Positions 26,637 through 35,702 of a DNA stretch of 64,000 nucleotides are shown piece after piece. A program made the translations under genes and the position numbers. Positions within the stretch are counted from its first letter, which is position 1, and every line of letters starts with the position of its first letter. This DNA comes from an uncultured Clostridia bacterium (GTDB taxonomy: Bacteria > Bacillota > Clostridia > Tissierellales > Peptoniphilaceae), in contig CAMYBS010000002.1 of assembly GCA_947254025.1 (NCBI GenBank), forward strand, positions 98,411 to 162,410. The letters are read 5' to 3'. The notes under the pieces were generated by a model, which was given only the letters and a program-made list of their open reading frames with translations, was not told the DNA's origin and searched no databases.

Positions 26637-27623
26637 CTAATTTTCTACTCTAACTCTAGGGTCAACTAAGCCATATGTCAAGTCAGTAACCAAGTTTCCA
26701 ACTAGAGTTATTATTATATAAAATAGCTGAATTGCAAGCGCTAAGTCATAGTCCTTCTTGTTTAAAGCATCTATGTAGAACTTACCCATACCATTTAAAT
26801 TAAACATTGTTTCAATAATTAGTGATCCAGAGAATATACTCATAAACCAGCCAACAATTAGTGTAACTACTGGTAAAAGCGCATTTCTCCACGCGTGTGA
26901 ATAAATTACAGCCTTTTCCTTTAAGCCCTTTGCTCTTGCAGTCTTAATATAATCCATGCCTAAAGCGTCATCCATAGCAGCTCTGACGTATCTTGTCATA
27001 CCACCAAGTGAACCTACTGTCATGATTATTAGAGGAAGCGTAATGTGCTTTAAGATATCAAGTGTATCCTTAATACCTGTATAGTTCTTTCCTGCAGTTC
27101 TCATACCACTAACTGGGAACCACTGTAACTTAACACTAAATACATAAATAAACATTAGTGCTGTAATGAATACTGGTATAGAGTAACCTATAACAGTTAA
27201 TACCTGTGTTACTTGGTCGAAAACTGAATTCTTTTTAACAGCACACGCAATACCTAAAGGTATAGTTATACCTAGACCTAAAATTATTGCAAAAATATTA
27301 ATAAATATAGTAAGTTTTAAAGGTTCTTTTACAACATTTATAACCTTATCTTTATATACTCTTGAGTCTCCTAAGTCGCCTTGTAACAATCTACCAAGCC
27401 ACTTGCCGTATCTAACTATCATAGGATCGTCAAGACCATATTGTTTTCTTAAGTCTTGATATCTTCTATTGTACTCTTCTGGTTTCAATTGTGCCTTCAT
27501 TGGTTCAAGCTCTGCTCTTGCAGGGTCTGAAGGTATCATATTGTATAAGAAGAAAAGTAAAATAGACATAACAAAGAATACGAATACCATGTAAAGTATT
27601 CTTTTTATAACATATTTTCCCAT
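26637..27623 (-). CDS. oppB: Oligopeptide ABC transporter permease OppB
   Basis: The second permease of the importer. It begins MGKYVIKRILYMVFVFF (first membrane helix), has the extracytoplasmic loop with YGLDDPMIVRYGKWLGRLLQGDLG, and the EAA loop DYIKTARAKGLKEKAVIYSHAWRNALLP near residue 230. The 328-residue form from ATG 27623 is chosen because AAGGTGG lies 6 nt before it; two further ATGs precede it immediately and an in-frame start at 27680 lacks support. The length is normal, with no insertion. Confidence 0.95.
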   Translation of the reverse strand: MGKYVIKRILYMVFVFFVMSILLFFLYNMIPSDPARAELEPMKAQLKPEEYNRRYQDLRKQYGLDDPMIVRYGKWLGRLLQGDLGDSRVYKDKVINVVKEPLKLTIFINIFAIILGLGITIPLGIACAVKKNSVFDQVTQVLTVIGYSIPVFITALMFIYVFSVKLQWFPVSGMRTAGKNYTGIKDTLDILKHITLPLIIMTVGSLGGMTRYVRAAMDDALGMDYIKTARAKGLKEKAVIYSHAWRNALLPVVTLIVGWFMSIFSGSLIIETMFNLNGMGKFYIDALNKKDYDLALAIQLFYIIITLVGNLVTDLTYGLVDPRVRVEN

Positions 27624-27705
27624 CATCATCCACCTTATCTGTATTTTTATAGAAGGCAATATTTCTATTGCCTTCCACAAAATGTTTTTTAAATTTTAAT
27701 ATTTA

Positions 27706-29670
27706 CTATTCTGTAACCCAAGCATCCATTACTGTTGATGCGAATGGCTTCATTTGAGTATTAACCCAATTCTTTAATTTAGAATTGTAGAAGTCAAAGT
27801 ATTGGTTAGAGTATAGTGGTAGGTCAGGAAGCAATTCATTCCATCTAGTTACGAATTTAACAAAGTCTTCCTTGAATTTATCTCTTTGATCTGGTGAACA
27901 TTTAACCATGTCAATAGCTGCTTGCTCTAAGTCTTTATCGAAGATACGGTTAGTGTTGTAGCCTTGCTTGATTAAATCTTCTTTTGTTGTATATGTTTCT
28001 TTTTGATCATATCCAGCTGGGAAGTTTGTAGCTAAGTTAAACATGTTATATGTTGGAACAGCATACTTAGCATCTACTGATGCGTCTCTGTATATCCAGT
28101 TAAGAAGTTCATCAAAGCTCATTGCGTCTCTTTGAATCTTGATACCTGCTTTTACAAGGTCAGGGTTTTCAGCTAATTTAACAACTAGTAAGTCAGATAC
28201 GTCATTGTTTTCAGTAGATGCCCATTTGATTTCAAGTGGCATTAACTTACCGTCATCCATCTTTTTGTATCTTGTTCCGTCTCCTTCTATGCCTTTTTCT
28301 GGGTCGGCTTCTTGGTATTCAGCGCCTGATTCGTTTAGAGTAAAGCCAGCTTTTTTCAGTAATTCTACAGCCTTAGCTGGGTCATATGGATAAGAATTTA
28401 ATTTTTCTTCAAGTTCTTTCTTAGTTTCTTGATAGAACCATTGAGCTGTACCAAAAGGTCCGCTAACAACAGAACCGTATCCGCCTGTAAATTGTTTACA
28501 GAAATCGTTTCTGTCTAGTAAGTAAGCAAGTGCTTGTCTTACTTCTGCATATTGAGTTGGTCCAACGTCGCAAGAGAATGCAATCTTACCATAACCAGAT
28601 CTTGGATAATCTGTATGAGCAAAGCCTTCGCCTTCTGTTAAGTCCATACCAGCGTTGATGTCATCACCCTTTGTGATGCCCTTTAATAGGTCAACACCAC
28701 CAGTTTTTAAGTCGTCAAGTTGAGTTGCTTCTGTAACTTTCTTAATGATAACTTTTTGAATTAGAGGTTTTCTGCCTAATCTATCGCCTTGGAAGTTAGG
28801 GTTGATAACCATAGTTATTAATTTTTGTGCTTCATCATAGCTTTCTAACATATAAGGACCGCTTGCTGGAAGAGTCTTTTTATCTCTTGCTGCTTTAACA
28901 GCATTCGCATACTCTTCAGTGTTTATATCTTCAACAAAGTAACATCCATCGCCGTCATCTTTAATGTCTACTTTTTTACCTAACCAGAATTCTAGATCTT
29001 CTGGACTTGCTGATACAGAAGTTAATTCATAGAAATATGGTGTATTATCAGGATTTATTGTTGCTGAGAAAGTGTAATCATCGATTAGATGAACACCAGC
29101 GAATTCTTTCTTTTCTCCCTTACTAAATGCATCATAACCTACTAGGTCCATACCACCTGTGTTTTTACCTTTACAGAAGTCAGGTCCAATAAGTTTTGAG
29201 CCCCAAAGTAAGAAGCTAGCAACATAGTCTTTTGCATCGATTTCTTTACCGTCTGCATATTTAAGACCTTTTTTAACAGTGAAAGTGTAAGTCTTTGATC
29301 CGTCTTCGTTTTCTTTAGTATCATACTTTTCAACGATAGAGTCATCAATTACGAATTCGCCTTCATCTGTTTGATCAACTGTACCATATCCTTGAACTAA
29401 ACGTCTAGCGTCAGCGTCAGTTGCATTGTTTTGCCATACTCCTGAGAAGTCTCCGCTTGGTTCAGTAATACAACCAATTATTAATTGTCCACTTGGCTCA
29501 GTTGGTCTTTCAGCTGTTTCTTCATCTGTAGTTTCTTCGCCATCTGCTGGTGCTTCTGTTTCAGTACCTGTTTCTGCTGGTTCGTCAGTCTTCTTGCCGC
29601 ATGCGAATGCGAAAGCTGATAATACCATAGATAGTACTAATAAAAACACTAATGTCTTTTTAAGTTTCAT
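27706..29670 (-). CDS. oppA: Peptide-binding lipoprotein OppA (SBP family 5)
   Basis: The extracytoplasmic receptor of the importer. A lipoprotein signal peptide ends in the lipobox AFAC (Cys about 24). An acidic Thr/Glu-rich linker (about 28-60) leads to a family 5 solute-binding fold with YTFTVKKGLKYADGKEIDAKDYVASF near 125 and VRQALAYLLDRNDF near 375. The 654 residues are longer than typical OppA (about 540-600). It is first in the oppABCDF operon, with a promoter just upstream. High expression relative to the permeases would be usual for such a receptor. Confidence 0.93.
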   Translation of the reverse strand: MKLKKTLVFLLVLSMVLSAFAFACGKKTDEPAETGTETEAPADGEETTDEETAERPTEPSGQLIIGCITEPSGDFSGVWQNNATDADARRLVQGYGTVDQTDEGEFVIDDSIVEKYDTKENEDGSKTYTFTVKKGLKYADGKEIDAKDYVASFLLWGSKLIGPDFCKGKNTGGMDLVGYDAFSKGEKKEFAGVHLIDDYTFSATINPDNTPYFYELTSVSASPEDLEFWLGKKVDIKDDGDGCYFVEDINTEEYANAVKAARDKKTLPASGPYMLESYDEAQKLITMVINPNFQGDRLGRKPLIQKVIIKKVTEATQLDDLKTGGVDLLKGITKGDDINAGMDLTEGEGFAHTDYPRSGYGKIAFSCDVGPTQYAEVRQALAYLLDRNDFCKQFTGGYGSVVSGPFGTAQWFYQETKKELEEKLNSYPYDPAKAVELLKKAGFTLNESGAEYQEADPEKGIEGDGTRYKKMDDGKLMPLEIKWASTENNDVSDLLVVKLAENPDLVKAGIKIQRDAMSFDELLNWIYRDASVDAKYAVPTYNMFNLATNFPAGYDQKETYTTKEDLIKQGYNTNRIFDKDLEQAAIDMVKCSPDQRDKFKEDFVKFVTRWNELLPDLPLYSNQYFDFYNSKLKNWVNTQMKPFASTVMDAWVTE

Positions 29671-29722
29671 TAATATTCCCCCTTAAATTTTTTTCATATA
29701 ATAACGGCTATATGTTACATAT

Positions 29723-29751
29723 ATATTACACTATTTTTTATAAAGTTGCAA
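29723..29751 (-). promoter_or_regulatory. Promoter of the opp operon
   Basis: TTGCAA (29746-29751), 17-bp spacer, TAATAT (29723-29728) on the minus strand, followed about 50 bp later by the oppA start with the ribosome binding site AAGGGGG. Confidence 0.7.
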
Positions 29752-29809
29752 GCTTTTTTTTAAATTATTCATAAATACTCTTTAGCTTTTTTTACAAAAT
29801 TTATTAGTT

Positions 29810-30451
29810 TTATTTATGGTTTATAATGTCAATACCGTGTGAAGTGCCGATAACATCAGCACCAGCGTCTATAAAATCAATCGCAGTTTTATAATCAGAA
29901 ATTCCTCCCGACGCTTTTATTTTTATTTTGCCATCAAAATTCTTTTTTATAAATTTTACATCATCGATAGATGCTCCGAATTTCGTAAAACCTGTTGATG
30001 TTTTCACGAACTCAGCCCCACCCTCAACTAGTAAATTTGTTATATAAAATATATCTTCCTTATCAAGAAAGGATGTTTCTATTATAAATTTTAAAATATG
30101 TCCTAAACTTGCCTCCCTTAAAGAATTTATCTCTTTACTCAGATAGTCATAGTCTCTCATCTTGATTCTTCCGATATTCGAAACAACATCTAAATCATTT
30201 GCTCCATTTTTTATTGCATCTTTTGCTTCAAATACTTTTGCTTCTGTACTTGCATATCCATTTGGAAACGATATTACTGTAGTGAGATAAATATTTTGCA
30301 AGTTTTTACGAGCAACTTGCAAAAATGAAGGTGCTATACATATGGATCTGAACTTATATTTCTTTTGCTCCTCAACTAGTTTTATGATGTCTAAGTCTGA
30401 TGCATCCTGTTTTAAATTAGTTTGATCTATAAAATTACCTATATCTAACAT
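29810..30451 (-). CDS. deoC: Deoxyribose-phosphate aldolase
   Basis: Splits 2-deoxyribose-5-phosphate into acetaldehyde and glyceraldehyde-3-phosphate in deoxynucleoside catabolism. The Schiff-base Lys is in the motif EFVKTSTGF near residue 143, and KIKASGGISDYKTA carries the second active-site Lys. IDQTNLK at the start replaces the common IDHTLLK. At 213 residues it is full length. It is the last gene of the hflX transcript. The ribosome binding site GGGAG is unusually far (about 13 nt) from the ATG. Confidence 0.95.
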   Translation of the reverse strand: MLDIGNFIDQTNLKQDASDLDIIKLVEEQKKYKFRSICIAPSFLQVARKNLQNIYLTTVISFPNGYASTEAKVFEAKDAIKNGANDLDVVSNIGRIKMRDYDYLSKEINSLREASLGHILKFIIETSFLDKEDIFYITNLLVEGGAEFVKTSTGFTKFGASIDDVKFIKKNFDGKIKIKASGGISDYKTAIDFIDAGADVIGTSHGIDIINHK

Positions 30452-30460
30452 AAATGAATT

Positions 30461-31135
30461 TTATACTCCCTTCTTCTTCATATTTTTATTGCTTCTTGCA
30501 ACGTAGTAAAAACTGCATAGATGTATAACGAATATTGACACAGTATAGTAGGCTAGAATCTTAAGAAAGCCTCTTACAAAAAACTCTTCGGGCATTAGTC
30601 TTATAAGTAGGTCCGTCTTTGGATCTAGAAGCCACAAATCATTCGTAAAGAAAATTTCATGAAACTTAGTGAATGCAGAGGAGAAGCTTGTTAAATATAA
30701 TATGCCAAAAAATATTGGTATTATATATGCAATAAAGAGTGTATTTCTTAGCTCTTTAAACACAAATACATTGACTTTCTTCCATGCATATAAAATTATT
30801 ATAACTAATGTTATAACTGCTGAGACTATCTTAATTATGTCAATAGTTTTGTATATTCTTCTTACATCTCCCATGTGGCTTATCTCTTTTTTGTTTAGTC
30901 CTATAAGCTCAAGATGCTCATCCTCATTCTCTCCTCTTAGGTAGCCTGCTATGACTTTCGATGCTACAAGGACCTCTTCTTCGCTTCTACCAATATAGTC
31001 AAAGCTATCCATATGCTTTGCATTCATATAAACAGCATTCTCATCAAAGGATACTGTTTGAATTGCTTGTGATAATATAAGTGCTATTATATTAAGACTT
31101 AATATAATAGCAACTGATAATTTCATATTCTTCAT
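30461..31135 (-). CDS. TIGR01906/DUF1461 family membrane protein
   Basis: An integral membrane protein of 224 residues with about four to five helices (about 5-25, 98-117, 131-152, 190-212). The block HMGDVRRIY near residue 87 and FTKFHEIFFTNDLWLLDPKTDLLIRLMPEEFF near 155-185 match the DUF1461 family, whose function is not known to me; some relatives of the family have been linked to lipoprotein modification. It lies between yebC (3-bp gap) and deoC. Confidence 0.75.
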   Translation of the reverse strand: MKNMKLSVAIILSLNIIALILSQAIQTVSFDENAVYMNAKHMDSFDYIGRSEEEVLVASKVIAGYLRGENEDEHLELIGLNKKEISHMGDVRRIYKTIDIIKIVSAVITLVIIILYAWKKVNVFVFKELRNTLFIAYIIPIFFGILYLTSFSSAFTKFHEIFFTNDLWLLDPKTDLLIRLMPEEFFVRGFLKILAYYTVSIFVIHLCSFYYVARSNKNMKKKGV

Positions 31136-31137
31136 TG

Positions 31138-31860
31138 TTAATCTTCTAAGTTGTGTGAAACGCTTTGAACGTCGTCAGACTCTTCTAGCTCGTCAACCAT
31201 CTTTTCAAACTTGATTGCTTGTTCTTCATCAAGCTTAACTGTTGTTTGTGGTATATTCGATATTTCAAAAACACTTAGCTTGTAGCCTCTGTCCTTTAGT
31301 CCTTCTACCACTTGGTTAAAGTCTTCAACAGCTGTATATATTTCGAAGCCTTCTTCGTATGCTTTGAAGTCTTCTGCTCCTAAATCTATTGCGTCCATTG
31401 TTAGAGTGTCTTCATCAACTGATCCGTCGTTTTCTATAGCGATAAAACCTTTTTTATCGAATAGATATGATACACAGCCTGTTGTTCCTAAATTTCCGCC
31501 ATGCTTGTCAAAAGCGTGTCTTACATCTGATGCTGTTCTGTTTCTGTTGTCTGTTAAGCAGTCAACTATAACTGCAACTCCGCCAACTCCGTAGCCTTCG
31601 TATACAACGTTTTCGTAGTTTGCGTCGCCTTCTCCACCTTCACCTTTCTTGATAGCTCTTTCAATGTTATCGTTAGGCATGTTCTCAGCCTTAGCTTTTT
31701 CTATCGCTGACTTTAATGATGGATTAAATTCTGGGTTTGATCCACCTTCCTTAACTGCAACAGTGATGTATCTAGCAAGTTTTGTAAATACTGAGGCTCT
31801 TCTTTGGTCTTCTTTACCTTTCTTAGCCTTTATTGTTTTCCATTTTGAATGTCCTGACAT
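31138..31860 (-). CDS. yebC: YebC/PmpR family protein (TACO1-like)
   Basis: A conserved cytoplasmic protein annotated as a transcriptional regulator; some members act in translation. It begins MSGHSKWKTIKAKKGKEDQRR, the family signature, and has NMPNDNIERAIKKGEG near residue 58 and VYEGYGVGGVAVIVDCLTDN near 86. The length of 240 residues is usual. Confidence 0.95.
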   Translation of the reverse strand: MSGHSKWKTIKAKKGKEDQRRASVFTKLARYITVAVKEGGSNPEFNPSLKSAIEKAKAENMPNDNIERAIKKGEGGEGDANYENVVYEGYGVGGVAVIVDCLTDNRNRTASDVRHAFDKHGGNLGTTGCVSYLFDKKGFIAIENDGSVDEDTLTMDAIDLGAEDFKAYEEGFEIYTAVEDFNQVVEGLKDRGYKLSVFEISNIPQTTVKLDEEQAIKFEKMVDELEESDDVQSVSHNLED

Positions 31861-31880
31861 TTTATTCCTCCTAAATTAAT

Positions 31881-32600
31881 TTACTTTTTATAATAATCTA
31901 TACTATCTCTCTTATGCTGAGTCGACTTGTATAGCGCTTGTATTCTTTTTGCTTTTTCTGAGTCAATAGTCTCGCCCTCGAAATACTTTTCTATATCGTC
32001 ATACGAAACTCCTAACTCGTCTTCGTCGCTTTGACCCTTCCATAGTCCTGCTGATGGCTTTTTGTTTATGATCTCATCAGGTACTCCTAAGACCTTCGCT
32101 AGTTCATATACCTCGCTTTTGTAAAAGTCTCTAAGTAGATATACGTCACAAGCACTGTCTGCCCACTTAGTAAAGTAGCCAACTAGATACTCACTTTTAT
32201 TTGATGAGCCTAAGACCATATATGATAAATTCTGTCCATATAAGTAGAGGTTAGTCATCCTAAGTCTCGGCTTTATATTAGAAAGACTCATCTTTGTAAA
32301 GTCTTCTGCCTTGGCATTTTTAACAAAGTCATCATATGTGCTTGTTAGGTCAACTCTGGTAGTTTTGATGCCTAGCTTATCTGCTAGTAATTTTGCATCT
32401 ACTTCATCCTCTTTGAGTGAATGTATCGGCATCACTATAGCTAAGTGATCATCACCAAAGGCAAGCTTAGAAAGAGCGGCAACTACAGCTGAGTCAACAC
32501 CCCCTGAAAGCCCGAAAACTGCTCCTTTTAAGCCAGTCTTGTCTCTTTTATCTCTTAGCCAAGATACCATATCTTGAACTATCTTTTCATAATCTTTCAA
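31881..32600 (-). CDS. nadE: NAD+ synthase (ammonia-dependent)
   Basis: Converts deamido-NAD to NAD+ using ATP and ammonia. The pyrophosphate-binding SGGVDSAVVAAL is near residue 32, and GSSNKSEYLVGYFTKWADSACD, near 133, contacts NAD and ammonium. The substrate loop ends with KPSAGLWKGQSDEDELG. The 239-residue form has no glutaminase domain, so it depends on free ammonia. It is in the hflX-yigZ-nadE-yebC run, 1 bp after yigZ. Confidence 0.96.
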   Translation of the reverse strand: MKDYEKIVQDMVSWLRDKRDKTGLKGAVFGLSGGVDSAVVAALSKLAFGDDHLAIVMPIHSLKEDEVDAKLLADKLGIKTTRVDLTSTYDDFVKNAKAEDFTKMSLSNIKPRLRMTNLYLYGQNLSYMVLGSSNKSEYLVGYFTKWADSACDVYLLRDFYKSEVYELAKVLGVPDEIINKKPSAGLWKGQSDEDELGVSYDDIEKYFEGETIDSEKAKRIQALYKSTQHKRDSIDYYKK

Positions 32601-33251
32601 TTATTTCACGATCCTTTTATCTATATGTGCGCATATATCTTCATCTACAAACTCGTATTCGAGCTCGCGATTAGCAAGGTTTTTTAGAGTCTCTAAAAGC
32701 TCCTTGCTATCTTCTTCCTTTATATATATGTCGGCACTAATATTTTCCATGTATTCTAAATTATCTAAATCATAAACAGTATGTGATAGATGATTCTTAA
32801 TTTTGTCAAGCTCTGAATATGGGAATCTCAGCCTGTACTTAAGAAAGCTTCCATAGTCATAAATTTGACCTTCTATGCTCTTTTTAAACGCACCTGAGTA
32901 AGCTCTTACAAGGCCGCCTACTCCTAGCTTAATCCCGCCAAAGTATCTAGTTACAACACAAACGATGTTTGAGAGGCCCTCCATCTCCATAACGCCTAGT
33001 ATGGGTCTTGCAGATGAACCTTGCGGCTCTCCATCTTCATCGTAGCGTTTTATAAGTGTCGCACCGTTGATAATATAAGCGCTGACATTGTGTGTTGCGT
33101 CCTTATACTTTTCTTTCATCTCAGAAATAAAATTAGTAGCCTCTTCTTCGCTAGTCACGTGCTTTGTGTGAGCTATAAACTTTGATTTATTTATCAAATC
33201 CTCGGCGCTAACAAGGCCCAGAACCGACCTGTACTCTTTATTCGCACACAT
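32601..33251 (-). CDS. YigZ family protein (IMPACT/UPF0029)
   Basis: A conserved protein of uncertain function related to the N-terminal half of eukaryotic IMPACT. KSKFIAHTKHV near residue 23, DATHNVSAYII near 51, DDGEPQGSSARPIL-like sequence near 74, and VTRYFGGIKLGVGGLVRAY near 100 are the family blocks. A C-terminal EF-G-like domain follows. The length is 216 residues. It overlaps hflX by 14 nt. Confidence 0.92.
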   Translation of the reverse strand: MCANKEYRSVLGLVSAEDLINKSKFIAHTKHVTSEEEATNFISEMKEKYKDATHNVSAYIINGATLIKRYDEDGEPQGSSARPILGVMEMEGLSNIVCVVTRYFGGIKLGVGGLVRAYSGAFKKSIEGQIYDYGSFLKYRLRFPYSELDKIKNHLSHTVYDLDNLEYMENISADIYIKEEDSKELLETLKNLANRELEYEFVDEDICAHIDKRIVK

Positions 33252-34482
33252 ATTCTTTATATTTATTGTAATCTTTTTGAGAAAGCTTCACTTTTATGTA
33301 CATCGAAGCTTCGTCGTACTTTGTAACCTCAACGGCATAGCTCTTTTTAAGCCTGTCAACAAGAGCGCTGTCCTTGAACGGAACTCTCATAATCACTTCT
33401 TTGTGATCATCTTTGATTATTGACTCGATCTTGTCTATAAGCTTTTTAACATCTTCGTCATCTTTTGCCGAGATGTAGATAATGTCATCTGCATCCTTCA
33501 AAGACGCCCTTCTTTGCTCATCAAGTTTATCTACCTTATTATATACTCTAAGCACCCTCTTGTCCATAAGTCCTAAAGATTTCATAAGTTCAAGAGTCGT
33601 CTCAATCTCAAGATGCATGTTCTCATCAGAGATATCAACTACGTGCAAGATTAAATCTGCATACTTTAGCTCCTCAAGTGTACCTTTGAACGCTTCTACC
33701 AGCTTTGTTGGTAAATTTGAAACAAAGCCTACAGTGTCTGAAGCGATAAATTCAGATCCACTAGAAAACTTTATCTTTCTTACAAAAGTTTGCAAAGTTG
33801 CAAAGAGCATATCCTTAGCTAAAACTTCTCTTGCACCACTTTCTGAGAGTCTAATCATACTGTTTAGTATAGTAGACTTGCCGCAGTTTGTGTAGCCTAT
33901 GATGCTTACATATGGTATGTCGCTCTCATTTCTCTTTCTAGAGATGTTTTCCCTCGACTTTTGAGCTTCTTTTAGCTTGTTTTTGATTCTATCAATCTGC
34001 TCTTGTATATGACGCCTGTCAGTTTCAAGCTTTTGCTCACCGGGACCTCTTGTGCCGATGCCACCACCCTCTCTTGATAGGTAGTTGTTCATACCTACAA
34101 GCCTTGGAAGCCTATACGAAAGCTGAGCAAGCTCTACTTGCAGCTTTGCCTCAACAGTTTCAGCCCTCAGAGCAAATATATCCAAGATAAGATTAGTCCT
34201 GTCAACAACCTTAATGTCAAGCTCGTCCTCCAAGTTTCTTGTTTGAATACCACTTAGTTCATCATTAACAACAAGTAAGTCGATGTCATTAGCCTCAATA
34301 AGCGTTTTAATCTCGTTAAGCTTACCCTTGCCCATATAAGTGCGAGGGTTGAGTACGTCCTTACTTTGTTTCACTCTGACTATAGCCTCGGCGTCGCATG
34401 CCTCAAGAAGCGCTTCAAGTTCATCAAGATACTCATCAGTCTTTGAGTCAAATTCAATTGTATATATAATCGCTCTTTCCAT
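33238..34482 (-). CDS. hflX: GTPase HflX
   Basis: A ribosome-associated GTPase that can split stalled ribosomes. The N-terminal domain has NPRTYMGKGKLNEIK and the glycine-rich LSREGGGIGTRGPGEQKLE. The G domain has Walker A GYTNCGKST near residue 195, SDTVGFVSNLP, and NKVDKLD. ATG 34482 (MERAIIY) is the start: it follows AGAGGTG and the promoter lies just upstream, whereas the longer frame from 34527 begins inside the -35. The protein has 414 residues. Confidence 0.95.
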   Translation of the reverse strand: MERAIIYTIEFDSKTDEYLDELEALLEACDAEAIVRVKQSKDVLNPRTYMGKGKLNEIKTLIEANDIDLLVVNDELSGIQTRNLEDELDIKVVDRTNLILDIFALRAETVEAKLQVELAQLSYRLPRLVGMNNYLSREGGGIGTRGPGEQKLETDRRHIQEQIDRIKNKLKEAQKSRENISRKRNESDIPYVSIIGYTNCGKSTILNSMIRLSESGAREVLAKDMLFATLQTFVRKIKFSSGSEFIASDTVGFVSNLPTKLVEAFKGTLEELKYADLILHVVDISDENMHLEIETTLELMKSLGLMDKRVLRVYNKVDKLDEQRRASLKDADDIIYISAKDDEDVKKLIDKIESIIKDDHKEVIMRVPFKDSALVDRLKKSYAVEVTKYDEASMYIKVKLSQKDYNKYKEYVCE

Positions 34483-34498
34483 ATAGCACCTCTTTGTA

Positions 34499-34527
34499 AT
34501 TATACCAAAGGCATGCTTAAATGTCAA
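34499..34527 (-). promoter_or_regulatory. Consensus SigA promoter of the hflX operon
   Basis: A perfect TTGACA (34522-34527), 17-bp spacer, perfect TATAAT (34499-34504), with TGG giving an extended -10. It is the strongest promoter in the window and sits 17 bp before the hflX start. It would drive hflX-yigZ-nadE-yebC-DUF1461-deoC. Confidence 0.93.
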
Positions 34528-34549
34528 AATATTTATTATAGATAAATAT

Positions 34550-34582
34550 ATAGCGTAGAGAATTATCCATCATCTACGCTAT
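34550..34582 (-). terminator. Hairpin downstream of the brnQ remnant
   Basis: A 10-bp perfect stem ATAGCGTAGA/TCTACGCTAT with a 13-nt loop. On the minus strand it is followed by ATATTTATC, only a weak U-tract. It probably ended the former brnQ transcript and now shields the hflX promoter. Confidence 0.55.
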
Positions 34583-34629
34583 GTTTAAATTAATTATTCA
34601 ATAAAGCACCCTTTGTTGTAAGCAATATT

Positions 34630-34779
34630 TTAATATACCTTTTTCTTTGTCACTAGATCAAAGACTTTCATAAGCACAATTGCGCCTATAGATGGCAAGA
34701 GCCATGATAGACCCTTGTCAGCAAATGGTAATAATAACTCGTACCTAGTTAAAAATAGTATCTCAATTTTAATACTGTT
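34630..34779 (-). pseudogene. C-terminal remnant of a BrnQ-type branched-chain amino acid transporter
   Basis: An open stretch on the minus strand without a usable start ends with LLPFADKGLSWLLPSIGAI, then VLMKVFDLVTKKKVY and a stop. The pattern LP-(L/F)-A-x-x-G-(L/M)-x-W-L-x-P, then a last helix and a basic end, is that of the LIV-II (BrnQ) carrier C-terminus. Only about 45 codons remain, and a stop lies just upstream. The rest of the gap on both sides (34583-34629 and 34780-34901) has no complete gene; an in-frame 32-codon open stretch after the GNAT stop (34797-34896) is noted but unidentified. Confidence 0.6.
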
Positions 34780-34901
34780 CTAAACATATATATGCACTAA
34801 ACATCATTGTGTTCTATGCCTTTAACGCGAAGTCTATCCGACATGCTCTTTACAAAACTTTGAGCTAAGTATTTGCAAAGCTCATTTAATATATCTTATC
34901 T

Positions 34902-35558
34902 TTACTCATCAGCTATACTATAAACCCAAGTCTCTGTTATCTCATCAACTCCATCTTTAAAGAGTTTCTTTAGTTCAATCGCACTTGCATCTACATCGTC
35001 TGCTTCGAAGTATATCTGTTCATAATCATTAAAGAGCTTTTCGCAAAGGTTTATATAAAAGCCGGAAGCTTCTTGAGGCTTCGATGCATATACGTATGCT
35101 ATCTCGTCATCTTCTACAAAGGCAAGAACAGTTTCATCTTCCATGTTATAATAAACGTCTTTAGTCAAGACCTCTTTAAAAGTATCAAAGTCTACTGTCA
35201 ACGGATTTATGCTCTCATGTGTCTTCTTATAATAAGCATAGTAGCACTTTGCAAGCTCTTCATATATAGCCTCGCCTTCTCTTGCATGTGAGATCTTTGC
35301 TTTGCTTGCATCCCTACTGATGAGGCTGTCTTTTCTAACTGTCATACTATAGCAGGTCCTCATCTTCTTAAAGCCGCACTCTTTAATAAAGTCTCTCTTC
35401 TTAGGATCGTCCTCACTATCTAGCATCATCTGTAGTGGTGCGTGATAGGTCTTACTTATCTCTTTAAATGCACCAGAGGCTATGGCATCAATATCTTCAA
35501 GGTCAAAGTCTATGTAGACGTTCTTAGCATGAAATGGATTCTTCTTTGTCCTTATCAT
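34902..35558 (-). CDS. Probable GNAT family acetyltransferase
   Basis: A soluble 218-residue protein, only tentatively assigned. The N-terminal half ends with KRDFIKECGFKKMRTCYSM, like the last strand of a GNAT fold, and the C-terminal half (about 80-218) reads like a second, divergent N-acetyltransferase domain with ALAFVEDDEIAYVYA. The substrate is unknown. ATG 35558 (MIRTKKNPF) is chosen because AAGGAGAT precedes it; the longer frame from 35609 would cross the promoter. It is monocistronic and divergent from PBP1A. Confidence 0.55.
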   Translation of the reverse strand: MIRTKKNPFHAKNVYIDFDLEDIDAIASGAFKEISKTYHAPLQMMLDSEDDPKKRDFIKECGFKKMRTCYSMTVRKDSLISRDASKAKISHAREGEAIYEELAKCYYAYYKKTHESINPLTVDFDTFKEVLTKDVYYNMEDETVLAFVEDDEIAYVYASKPQEASGFYINLCEKLFNDYEQIYFEADDVDASAIELKKLFKDGVDEITETWVYSIADE

Positions 35559-35597
35559 CTGTATCTCCTTATATAATTTAAGTGTAATATTTTCTTT

Positions 35598-35606
35598 ATT
35601 ATAGCA
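35598..35606 (-). promoter_or_regulatory. Extended -10 of the GNAT gene promoter
   Basis: TGCTATAAT on the minus strand, 40 bp before the chosen start. The -35 is poor (TATTTT at 17 bp), so recognition would depend on the extended -10. Confidence 0.5.
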
Positions 35607-35642
35607 CAAACGCCTCGTTTAAAATAATATTTTTCAAAATAT

Positions 35643-35671
35643 ATGTCAAATCCCGCAATATGTGGTATAAT
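35643..35671 (+). promoter_or_regulatory. Promoter of the PBP1A gene
   Basis: ATGTCA (35643-35648), 17-bp spacer, TATAAT (35666-35671), with TGG as an extended -10. It lies 31 bp before the ATG at 35703, so the longer reading frame starting at 35643 cannot be the real one. Confidence 0.8.
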
Positions 35672-35702
35672 ACAAGTATACATTTGTATTAGGAGTGATT
35701 AT

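Noticed and set aside
35643..35702. A longer N-terminus for PBP1A starting at ATG 35643
   Set aside because: That ATG forms part of the -35 element of a good promoter, and ATG 35703 has a proper ribosome binding site and a typical basic PBP start.
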